The notes under the pieces are model-generated. The model saw only the letters and a program-made list of their open reading frames with translations. It made no database searches and was not told the DNA's origin. The position numbers and the translations under genes are program-made. This document shows, piece by piece, positions 39,301-52,100 of a stretch of 64,000 nt of DNA; the stretch's first letter is position 1; each line of letters opens with the position of its first letter. This DNA comes from Sweltsa coloradensis (taxonomy: Eukaryota > Arthropoda > Insecta > Plecoptera > Chloroperlidae): assembly GCA_024449915.1 (NCBI GenBank), contig JAMZAV010000636.1, positions 496,001-560,000 on the forward strand. The letters run 5' to 3'.

Positions 39301-42300
39301 ATGTATATTTTGGATATTTACTCCCCAAAACCCCCAAAAACCCCCTAAAAGTAACATTTTCCCCAATAATTATTAATAATTCATAAATAGTCAGATAATT
39401 CTCCTAGAATAAACTTTAAAAAATAAATTGTAGAAAAAAGTATTTTCAAGACTTTGGCTAATTCAGATTTTCAGATTGTATCGAAATTACACAAGAAATG
39501 GGCCCTCGAAACAGTTAGAACGCAAAGTTTTTCAAGTTTTTGCTGAGCACTAAAGAAATGTTTCACTTCATTGCAAGTAAACGGTAAAAGATTGAGATGA
39601 GATTTTTTCCACAAAACATCAAAAACTACTCGTGGCCAGGGTGCAATCAATGTATTCAATATAGGTAGTTTAGATATTGTGTAATAACTGAAACAAGATC
39701 GCAAAGTGTAATAATCCTGGGACGGCGGAGCCTAGCGCGCGACCACGGAACCAATCACAGCGATCCTACGGATCACGTGATCAGTGCGAGGCGCATGCAT
39801 GTGACTGCTTGTGCTGTGGTATTGGTCTAAAGGCTGTGGTTCGCGCCTCGCAGTTGTAGGCTTTGCTGATGTTCAGGGCGAGTTTGACTGTACTAATGAC
39901 AATGAATAATACTGTTTTAATTATGGCATAATTATTATTACTACGTCGAAAAACAGGGTGGGGTGGGCTGTCTCTTGGCCTATAGCGCTGCAAGAATCGA
40001 CAGAGTGGTTTTAACATTTTCACAACTAATCTGCATCGTAAACATATTTTTATAGGCCTATATAATTATATACACTCATATGACACAAAAAAATACAGTG
40101 AACGATTACACGTTAGCCTACGCCAGCGACCTGCTTGTCGAAATAAAAAAGATTAACACAATATGATTGATTGTATCAACATAACAGTTCTTTCAGTGCG
40201 GTAATGCTGAAATTTAAATTTATTGAAGCAGATAATGGGAAGCTTTATTTCTTGTGTTTACTGAAAATGATTTTGACCACTAGGCCTACCATGCCGTAAG
40301 TAATAAAAATCGCAAAACAGCTGCCCATAGAACCGCGCCTGACTATTTTATAATAGAGGACGACAATATATTTTTAAATTGCCATATGTGTTTTATTACA
40401 CAATTATACAAAATTATAGATTATTACATTTGGTTTCGATGGCCTGACAATAATACCCATTATATTGTCCGTTCTATATCTATCAAGTAGATTTTACTCA
40501 ATTATTTTAGATTGTTTTTCTTTATAGGCTACAGACTATCTTGTTGGCAATGCAATGCATATTCTGCAACAAATGTAAACCAAGAAGATTTGGAAAATGT
40601 TACTATCAAAGGAAAAAAAAGGGGTTAGACAAGCTGCTCATGACATTAAATATTCTCCGATATATTTTGATACTACCAAAAAATGTTCCGTCTGAGACAA
40701 CTCATTGGCATCCGAATATGTTACTCTGATTTTACTATTATGACTAACACTAATCGCCTCGTTTCAAAAGAAAAAAAAGAAGCCGGTTGTTATCAGCCCC
40801 CCCCCCCCCCCTCCCCCGTTAAGCCCTCCACTTCTTCATCCTCAGCCTCTCAGACAACCCAGTTAGTACGACATCGAACAATTCTGGGAGTTAGATGTAC
40901 AAGAAATAGCAGAGAGTCACTACTTTTTGACAAATCACTGCATGTTTTTCAGAAAAGATTTATAAATTAAAATCTTATCAATGTTTTAAACAAAATCTAT
41001 GAGTGAGTATTTTAGAAGATGCAAAAACACCACCGCTCGATTGGTGTTCATGCACCTAAAGTGCTAATGTATTTTCGTAGAGAAGTGCAGAAAAACAATA
41101 TCCTTTTTTGCAACAATGGTAGCATTAGCGCAATGGTTGATTAGTGAGAGAGCTACGATGTGACGGTAAATTTAATCATAGTATCTCACTGGAGTCGCTA
41201 CCTTGAGCTGTTAATTGAAGCAAAATGCCCCAAAAAAGATGCTACTATGCCAAGGAAATTTCTACCAAAAATCGTGCATGAGAACAAAAGATTTGTTAAT
41301 ACGTGCATTCGTGTCTTCTAAAGGTAGGAGTTAAGAAGATCAACATTATTTATTTTGTGCGACAAAATACGAGCGTCGTTGAGTTTGATGGATTGGTACC
41401 GCCGAAGATTATATACACATTTATTAACCAATCAAAACCTTTCGACGAAGAACTGATGTGCATTGTTCACGTTGTTACTCACATACGCGCAGATATATTA
41501 TCGTTGAATAATCGGTGGCCGGTGCTCGATCATTGGCCGTCAGTGAAAAAGAAATTTTGAAGTGTATTCCGGAATCTCTAGATAATAATATATTCATCGA
41601 ACTCTTGTTGGGCGGCTATACTCAGAAAACAAGGAGGAATTGATTGACAACTCAAAAATACTAAGCTTGTGTGTGCTGTTGTGATCAGAGTTATATGGTT
41701 TTAATTGTTCAAGAAATAGTTTTTTTAAATAATTATTATTTTATCCAGTGATTTTGCTGAAGTTCCAAACAATATGTAAAGGGAAATTATTTCTTGTTAT
41801 TGTCTACTGCTAACAAAATTGAAGATTATTTCATCAGATCACAAGCTTAAATTCCCCCTTGTTACCCAAAAAAACATAAAATAAAAATGTTTTTAAAGGA
41901 GGACTGACATGGTGCTGGTAAATTTTAATATAGTATTCTAGATACTATTTAACGACAATATGTGCCAGCATTAGAGCTGTCAGTCAGCATGGTACCTGCC
42001 GTTTGTGCGCACGCCTTTTCGTCTACTAGCGTGTGACGACATACTGGCCTAGCCACTAGAAGATGATCGAGGCGACAATATAATACCACAAAGGCAGTAA
42101 ACGTTCTTCTTAATATCTTTCGCGCACTGAATGGCAGAATAACCAAAATGCGTATATGCACAGTAGAATATTCGTGCACGATCATGCCGCAAACAGATTG
42201 GAATTATGTCTCTTAGCGGCTTGGCAATTATTTAATGAAAAATAACACGCGTTTTAACTTTTTGTCTCCTCGCTTCCACTTGCCATTTGTGCAATGTGGT

Positions 42301-45300
42301 TCGGGCCTCACCGGGAATCTTCGGCACTCGCTACCGGCTGTTTCCGAAATTATACACGGCGCGAGCAAGTGGCGACTGCATAACAAAACTAACCCCGTTC
42401 CCTGTTCCTCTGTTGCACGATTTTATTCAAACTGTTATGCACAAAATTCTCACCAAATTCAATATTGCCCTTTTCATGTATTGGCATTATTGCACCATGG
42501 ACCATGGTTTGCTTGCTGGTTTCGATTCTCATAAAAATGCTATGAACTTTCACGTTTTTTCGACTAGCCCTTAGGGTAGCCCTGTGCTTATTATGGACCA
42601 TCCGGTGGCGAGGGGGGAAGAAACTGCCCGGTCTCGCACTAAACACGATGAGCGCAAGGCAGTCGGTGCGGGAGGCAAAAGTTAAAACACATGTGTTTAT
42701 ATTAAATTATATTGGCAAGCCCCTAAACAACATAATTCAATTCTGTTTGCGGCATACTTTAAAGCAAATATTCTGCTCTATGTATGCAAAAATTGATTAT
42801 GCTGGCGCTTATTGCTTGTCAGATGTAAGAATGAACGTTTGCTGCCGTGCGATATTACACTGCCGCTTCTATCGGGGGTGAGTGGCTAGGCCAGTGTGAC
42901 GTCACACACTAGTAGACGAAAACGGGAGACCAAATACCTCGAAAACGAGTTGACTTAGAGAAATGTTTTTTTCGGTAATCGTAATTATTTTAGACGTACA
43001 TCAACTTTGCTTAGCCATGCCGGTCATACAAGCGCACTGATGCCATTGGTTTGCACAATCAGCAGAGCGCATTCGTCACAAAGTGACACGGCGTGGCACT
43101 GTGGGAGTGCGGTTTGATATTATTTGTAATATCGGTATTTAGGCACACTTCTTTGAAAAAACTTTATTGCATTCCACAGGTATCGAGCATACATGCATGG
43201 GAACGTGAATTATTTTCGTTGAGTAGTTCTCGATACACAGCGTTGCACAGTAGTTGCATACACTTAACTGGCAATATTTTATTATTGCACCCCTGTTTTA
43301 CACCTCAATAATTAATTTATTCGGAGGTTTGAAGTAGCTTATTGCATTAATTAATCTTTGCTAAGTATATATTATGTATTTTGTTTTAGTTTTCATGTTA
43401 ATATATTGTGGATTCTGCGATTTAATTACTTCTGGACGACCAAAACCAACCCTTAAGATTTAAGGGTATAAAAAGTGAAAATAGCGATTGCCAACAATGT
43501 TTTTCGGATTCAGAGTGTAAAAATCTATTCAAATCACTTTGTTGGCAGCTTTTAACACGTCGGGCCACAAAGTTCGAATTTTTTTTAAACTGGCCTAGTC
43601 TACTATGACGATTGATAATATCATACAATAATCTTAGCTCAGTACAAATTACAGAATTTTAAAAAAAAAATCTTCAAATTAAAATTTAGTCAGAAATATT
43701 GTATCCTAGGCCTACATTATTATTGTAGGCCTACGTTCGGGGTCGTGAAATGTCAAATTATTAATACTATTACTGTCAAGTCACACAAGTAATTAATTGG
43801 AGAGTTAGCTGCAGAAGTGGTGGAAATTCATATGAAGCATTTTGGACAAGTCTTTTCATCATCAATGCAATCATGCAATTCGATAATATTCTCAAGCTAA
43901 TTATCGTAATGTTATTTATTATCGATTATTATCGAACAATAATTTATTTTAGTATGCATCCCAAACTATTAGGATATTTAATTCTTTTTTAAATTACTGT
44001 CTATTATTACAAGTGCATTTGGGGCCTAATAAATAAATATGTGGAACTAGTAATCTTAGTTTTGCTCTCCTTTCTAATCCCATTTTTATGACTTAACAGG
44101 ATGAACATTAAATACTTTTGCTATGCATACCTGTAACTGCCACATATGGTGACAAGGTATTGAGAATCCAGCAATTGAATTTCATCTTTTATCACCTTTT
44201 CGATTTCTTGAATTTCTTCTTTAGGAATTTTTGTTTCAAAATCTTGAAAGTATCTGTAAGAGAAACATGTAGTCTGTAGCCTAATTAAAACTTAATTTTC
44301 CTCAAATATCCAATGAAGGCATTGGTACTTTGGAGTTAAGACAATACAGTAAACCCTGGTTAATTCAAACTTGGTTAGTTAGAAATTTGACATATAGGTA
44401 TGTCAAATGAAAACATAGGTCCTGACAGTTAATATAGAACATGTAGTATGGATGACATTTGGTTATACTGCATTGCAACTACAATTCTTAGATTAAAATG
44501 AACCCGTCCTGATGGTCTAGTGGTTAAGACGCCTGCCTGGAATGCGGGAGACCCGTGGTTCGAATACCGGTTGGGGCGGACTTTTTTAATTTCTGAATTG
44601 TTGTAAATAATAACAATTACACCTACGGGAGTGTTTCACGACTAACCCAAAAAAAAAAAAAAAAGACATACACATGGTGTACGTTGTGTACTCAAGACTA
44701 CCGATTGCACACGCAGAGAAAACGACATTATTTAAAGGGTCACTAATCATGCCTGAGACTGAATATTTTAAGCCTACCTTGACCAAACACAGAACATATA
44801 AAAAACAAACTAGTGACAACACATCCTATTTCTTACTTCAATCCAATTAGCTGGTGATGGTTCAATAGATCTTTGTGATTTTCAAGATCCTCTAAGGACT
44901 TAACTCCGGCCTCGGCTAACTGCCTGGCTTTCGCAGGTCCAATTCCAGTCACTCTTGTAAGAAGAGTGATCGCTGTACTCAATTCGTCATGTCGAATGTC
45001 ATCCAGCTTCTTTAACTTTCCTGTGGCCAAGAATTCATCTATTTTCTTTGCTATTTTATCTCCAATGCCCTCCAGCTTTTGAGCTTCTTTGCCCGATGTA
45101 ATTCGTGTTGGATGTTTAGCCAATGTGCTTGCGGCTTTACGGTAAACATTATACTTGTGTATGTTTCGATTTACATTCCGCTCATAGTTGGCGAGTTCTA
45201 GAAACAAAATAGATTCATTAGCATGTTATCCTTAAACAAGTTCAACAGGGAGCCTAAAGCTACCACCTATTCTGTGTATTCACATGACGCAGACAACTTT

Positions 45301-46121
45301 GTTTGCTGTCATAATAATGTAGGCCGAGACTTAAAGGTGGACTATGTTGCATTTTAAATATCGCATAGTCGATACCTAGGTCTATGCTATGAATATGACC
45401 ACAGATAAGAATGCCAGGGCCGAGGGATTGCAGCACTATCGCTTTCTGACTACCTTTGCACTGTGCCCACCGGTTAGGCATCGAGGCTGGCAGCAATTGT
45501 GCGGGAAAATTTAAATGATCAATTTGTAGTAGGTCCCAACAAGAGAACAAATATCAACTTTTCAAATTGACTTAATAGTTGTCCGTCATTTCTTTTTATT
45601 TACTTTTACTCCCCAATGGTATTAGGCCTAAGCCTAAACTTATTTCAATGGCACCTTAGAATAATTCAAATTATTTACTTCTAGTTTTGTGTTAATTCAC
45701 AAAGTTAGCATGCATTCTTTCCTATTTCTGCTACCTTTGGCAATCTAAAGCTAAACTGATCTCCCAAAAGACAAACAACACATTTATGTGACCACAGGAA
45801 TTCACAGGTCCTAGGAGTCACTGATCTTGCTCTAAGAATGAGTCATCTTGCTATGAACAAAATGTACACAAGCATTTCTCATTTTTTTCTCAAGATTTGT
45901 GGATGACTGGGGCATTGTCACTTTATATCTTTAACGTTCCAGAGCACCGGACCGGTTTGAAAACAATGTAAATGTTTTTTCTGCTACTGGGGTAAGCCTC
46001 TTCATAAATTGAACCAATATTTTCTACGGATTTCAGTTTCTGCTCACAGCTCTGCATTACCTAGGCCTAGGTTAAGTCGCGACATTTAAAATGAACTTAA
46101 ATATCAATGCTAAGGACAGAG

Positions 46122-46153
<32 letters not shown>

Positions 46154-49100
46154 GTCCTACCTAGGTAGGTATTCTATCTTTTCTAGGAGGGTCTAGCCGG
46201 TCACATCTCTAAAAAAACTGGTTATGCTCCACATTATTATGTGCCTTTTTTCTCCAATCCATATATCTGAGAACCAAGTGAAAGGGTAAATAAGAACTGT
46301 GTGAAGTAGGTTAAACTTGCTGATTATTTTAATAATTGACCAAGTCTCTATCTGATATTAAATGTTAGTAGAAGAATTACACAAAGTAGAAATGAATGTA
46401 AAGCAACAGTAGTATCTAGAGTTTAATAAGCAGGGTTCCTGATTTTCCTGATTTTTGTTAAAAAAATAAAAAATCATGATTTTTATTATTTATATAATAG
46501 ATAAAGAATAATAAAAAAAGAATAAAAGAAAGAGAGAGAATAAAAGAAAAAATAATAGATAATAGAATTAGAAACTTGATAGAAGGAGATTTAAGAGAAG
46601 CACAACATGGATTCAGAAGAGGAAGATCGACGGTGGACCTGATTTTCTCACTAAGACAGATAATGGAAAAGTGCAATGCCCGAGAAAAGGACCTGTGTTT
46701 GGCTAAATTCTAGATATCGAAAAGGGATACGATAGCCTCAAGAGAGAGAAGGTTTGGGATGCAATGCAAAATATAGGAGTTAACAAAGGAATAATAACAA
46801 GAGTGAAAGAGATGTACTCGATATCTAGAAGTGCGGTAAAGACATGAGGTGGAATTACAGAGTGGTTTGACATTAGGAGTGGGTTAAAGCAAGGAAGTGT
46901 ACTGTCACCACTATTGTTCATTATTGTCATGGAAAAAAAAAGTTGCAGAGAGAATCGGAGAAGAATGTATGAAAATAATGTTATTTGCAGACGATCTTTT
47001 GGTGTGTGGAGAGGATGAAGAGGAGGTGTCTCAAGTTGATGTGTGGAGTGTGGTGGCAGGAGAATATGGACTGGTGTTTGGAAGTGGCAAGAGTGAAACA
47101 ATGCTGTACCGGGGCCGCCCTACAGCCCTCCTACCCTACAAAACTTTGTGCTTGTAATTTGCATATCATTATATTAATTAACCCACCCTCGGGTGACATT
47201 TCATCAAATATGATGAATAATTGGTCATCAAAGTGTTATTTAAATGTGTTATCAAAGCAGCCTATGGCTAGCATAGTGGCCTAAACGGGGCATCAGGTTA
47301 TTGCAAGGTGGTTTGCATGTACCAGTGTTCGGGCTATGAGCAGGTTCAACGACGAATTTGAGGGAGGCTTCACAGTCTGCCTCAAGGACATCTACAAAAA
47401 TCAATAATATTACTGCGGGAAGTTCAAATTCCACCAATGGACAACGCACTTCACTGGTGACAAGATTGACAAGCCTAAATTAAATTGCAACCCTGTGAGA
47501 TTTCACTGGATTCCTTGAAACATCAGTCAGAGTGGAATTTTCCTACGATTTGCAACGGTTGGAGAAGTAAGAAACGAGACCCTATTGCCATTGGCCTAGA
47601 CGGGTAGAAATTGCCCGCATCCGCCAATCAGGGGTGCGTTCTGATGAGTGCCCGGCAGAAAGCAACGGTATATTGTTTGTGCCAACGCGGGGGTCAAGCT
47701 CGCCTTCGAGCAGGCCAGAACGCTCTCTCACCGAGTCTAAAACCATAGAAGAGAGTGGAAGTGAGTGACCAGTGTCGTGCGTAATTTTTCGGAAATCACC
47801 TAAGTAGCGCGAAACCAGCCGAAATGGCATTGATATTAAGCCATCTTGATAGGGAAGTGAAGTGGAAACACACGTGGTGCTAATTTGTTTTTTTAATTAA
47901 TCGTAAAACTATGCGAGTAGGCCTAAGCCTAAACTAGGGACGGCCCACGCCATGGGATATTAGTAAGGCGCTGCAACAAGATGACGACCACGCGATACCA
48001 CGGTAATTGTAATTCTTTCCCTTCACACGCCTAAAACCTACCTATTCTACACATTCTCTCAACATTCCTATCAAAATTCCTACGATTTTTCCTGAGACCA
48101 CGTCATGGGTCTACGTTTCCTGAATGGAGCCACGTGGTTCACCACTTAGCCACGGCGACCAAGCAAGGCCTAACCCTCCTTTCCTTCCACTGTCGTAAGG
48201 CTACTTAGCAACAATAGCACTTCGGGCCATCGGGCCGTGCTATCCGCGAAGCCAAATGCATCAAAGCCCAGGAGACCGTGCTTATTACTGCACGAGGTAG
48301 CTGCCTTGATGTACCGCGTGAGGGATTGCGCGAGGAGCAGGGAGATGCGGTACCATGCGAGCCAGTGCATGACGTAGGGGCGATAACCGAGTTCATCAAA
48401 CCTTCGCGCCGCCGTCCTATCGCAGGGACGCCGACGCTCACCTCCGCATCAAGACGCCGCCCCCTCCCCCACATCAAGCTTTCGCGCCAAAAACCGACGC
48501 TTCAAGCCAAACCATGACGCCTACGCGCCAAACGACGCGTATACCAAGGAAACAAAGGAGAAGTGTTGAGTACTGAATCATTGGTCATTAGAATAAGCTA
48601 TCCACGTAAAACCTTGTTTTTATTGTTAAATTATCACAGTAATTATCTCACATATTGGATCAAATAATTTAAAGCCATTTTTTTTCTAATAAATGTCTAA
48701 AATGTCTTACCTGTGTTTGCTACATAAATGAATTCCAAGTACTAATCGTTTTGCCTACATGTCAGGGAAATCAGTTCTCCCCCCGTTCAACCATTTGCTT
48801 CTCCCCACTTATGAAGGCCATCAGCCAACCTCTAATCTTAACACCACTAACTTAGAAAAGAAATTAGACTAAGCAGAGAACGCCAGACTGAGGAAGGAGA
48901 CGGTAGCTTCTGCCCAGCCGTGAACGCCTCTCAAGGGACTGTGGGTCCTCGTAAGCCCAGGTGTACTGGTGGTACAATTGTACCAATAGGTTGTTCTCTT
49001 GCCAGTGTGTATGTTCATCATTGTGTCGACATATTCTTACATTAGTTTTGGCTCTGAGCTGGTTATGAGTGCTCTACCCTATTTTTTTATTAATTAAAGT

Positions 49101-52100
49101 CATTAGTAGCGTCAAACTCCAGTAATTAATTTGTTAAAGTTAGTTGCGAGGGTGCGATAAGCTTTAGTTGACGAGCCAACGGGAGGGCTTGTCCGTCAGG
49201 AGGCCTCTGTAGGCTATTCGGCACCAAAAAGCACACTAGCGCGGCCCTGTTGGCGGAACGTAGAACCCTAGCAGTAGTGATCACTCATGTAGACACAGCG
49301 GCAAATAACGTGGAAGAACGTGTAGATGTAACTAAAAAGTTGAGTTTTCGGCGTGATACGTTTTGTTTACGGATGTTGGACGTTAGAAATAAAATAAAGA
49401 AATATTTGTGCTATGGTTATCTCAAGAAAACAAATTTTAAATGAAAGAATTTTCTGTTGTTCGGTGAAAAAATTAATACTTAGTTCGAAGATTTTTTTTA
49501 ATTAAATCAAATAAAAAAAAAAATTAACTTAATTTTTTTAATAAATCGAAATTTAAAAAAAAATAAAAAATCGTAAAATTGCAATTTTCATAAGAAATAA
49601 TTATTCGATTGCGCTCAAATTTAACACGAATATATAAGTTCATGAAATTAAGGTTCTGTAAAAAAATCATTACGATCGGATAAAGCATGTAGGTGTTATA
49701 AGTCAAAGAATTGTTTTAAAAAAGAAAAAACCCGTAAAATTTCGATTTTCATGAGAAATAATTTTTCGATTACGCTCAAATTTCACACGAATATCTTAAT
49801 TCATAAAATTAAGGTTCTGTGAAAAAATCATTACAATCGGATAAAGCGTGTAGGTGTTATAAGTCGAAGAAATTTTTAAAAAATCGAAAAAAATCGTAAA
49901 ATTGCGTTTTTCATAAGAAAAAATTTCCCGATTGCGCTCAAAAACGTGGCAGTTCTAAGTTCAGAGATTTTGAAGGCCTCCATAAAATTTCATCGCAATG
50001 GGAGTATCGGTTTAGCCGGAATCGTGTTAACAAACACACAAAAATACAAAAAAAAAAAAAAAGAAAAAAAAAAAACATTCCGGATTTTTTCTCCAGTGTA
50101 GTGAAATGGAATCTTGGCTGTAAGTGCACCATAAAGTGGACACCTGACGCAAGGGTTATGTCTCGAATGGTTAAGCATTGGCCTACATTTCTCTTTTAAA
50201 ATACAACTCTTTACACTTAAATAACAACTTTTAAATAATCGTGATCTCAATTTAAATTTTGGTTGGGCCTACTCTTAATAAAAACATTATTCTTACATTT
50301 AAGTCCAGGGATAAAGTCCGAAAACATATTGTCAGAAGACAGTATGGTGTCACCCTGACCCACTGAGTTTTCCCGTTGTGTTTGATAGATTTATTATTTA
50401 TTTATGTTCATTTTTTTAATAATTATACGTATTGTTTTTTGCCCGTCACCGACACTCATATTAAATCGCGTCTTACAATTTCAGACAATAATTTTAATTC
50501 ATGCTTATGCCAATAGGCTATCACACCGTTCACAATTATTACACATACAGGCCTACATAGCACATAGGCCTACATTCAATTTGTTTCGTATGTGATGGGC
50601 TACCTCAAAATTACAACACTGTAGTGCGTTTTTATCAACAACAAAAAAGGTAGGCCTATGTATAGTAATAAATTCGGAAAAATCGTTTTCAATGAAGATG
50701 AACATTTTTCATAATTTAAATACCAATTTCTGCAGCCAAGTATTTTTAGAAGTTTCGTCATGTTCTGAATAAAGCACACTTTGTCGATGATTACAAACAG
50801 GCGCGTCGGAACGTTTTTAAAGTTGGGGGGGGGCAAATCCGTTAGTAGATTTTATGGGGTACAGCCGGGGTCTGGGGCTTCGCCCCAGTCGCCGGAGGCC
50901 CTTTTCGCCGAAGGCGAAAAAAATTTCATTATACTAGTTATTTCGTCATGTTTTAACTGCACTCGGACTCTGTAAACGATGTTTTTACATCAACTATCTG
51001 CGATCTAAAAACTAAAAAAAATAACGTGAAGTGGCCTATTTTAATAAATTACAACCTCATTTTTTATGTAATGACGAAGCATACAGGTAAACATATTTTT
51101 GTTTTATCCTCTTCTTTTTAAAAAAATACTAACTGAAGGCTGTTTAGTACATTTCATATTTAAAATTACTTTCTATTATCTATTATCTTTAACACCATTA
51201 AACACGAAACACTACACACACACTTACACTTACACTTTAGGCTACTTTATTTTACTTTACAGTTCACACTACACTACTTACACTCTAAGAGGAATAATCT
51301 TCCCACTTGCCACTTCGCTATAATCAGAGTCACTACACCACTCCAAAGATGACAGAACGCATAACGATGCGACACGAGCGAACCAAATCCCAACTTGCGT
51401 CTGCCAATAACTCTAGCAAATCATTCAAAGGGATGTTTATTAGACTTGAGTGACCGGTACACAATACAAGACGGGTGGCTGGTTTTATAAAGATAGTCGG
51501 ATGGACGGTTCAGGCATGGGGGGGGGTACGTCAGCTGTTATTGTTGGGTTGTTTCTTCCTGGAAATGAATTGTTGACAGGATCATCCGACGTTGCTTTCC
51601 CCAAAAGTAGAGTAGAAATCTAGATTTTTCAACTCTAAAATCTGCCCCCCTATGCCCCCATGGCATGAAAGTTAGGGGGGGGCAATGCCCCCCTTGCCCC
51701 CCCTGTTCCGACGCCACTGATTACAAATTGTCAACATCCGGATTATAGCATAGATGTAGGCCTAATTTACTGACATTTTCAGGGAATATGATGAAAATAA
51801 TACAAGTTGTACTATTTATTGTTATTACATTATCGCGGAAAAACGGAAAATATTGCACCTTGCACTTCAGCTGTTCAGTGTTATATCAATTTGTTGCAAA
51901 ATATTTGTTGATACAACAAACAGACTCGTTTCACTTCAAAAACTTACCATTCTAAATTCAAATTTGGGAATAATTCCTTGGATCAATACCAATATCGGCG
52001 GGCAACTTTACTTATAGTAGTAATTAAATAATAAATAATAATCTGCTTATGAATTATTTTCTGGATATCTTACGCTCACACAATAATATACCCAACTATT

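Noticed and set aside
44345..44375. Pogo/Tigger-like left end (CAGTAAACCCTGGTTAATTC)
   Set aside because: No matching right end or TA-bordered partner was found, so only a weak resemblance remains.
45260..45550. Minus-strand 96-codon frame just upstream of POLB exon 2
   Set aside because: It lies in intron 1 with no splice support and no recognisable domain; the exon 1 to exon 2 join is complete without it.
48170..48185. Telomere-like CCTAACCCTCC word
   Set aside because: A single imperfect occurrence without tandem repetition.
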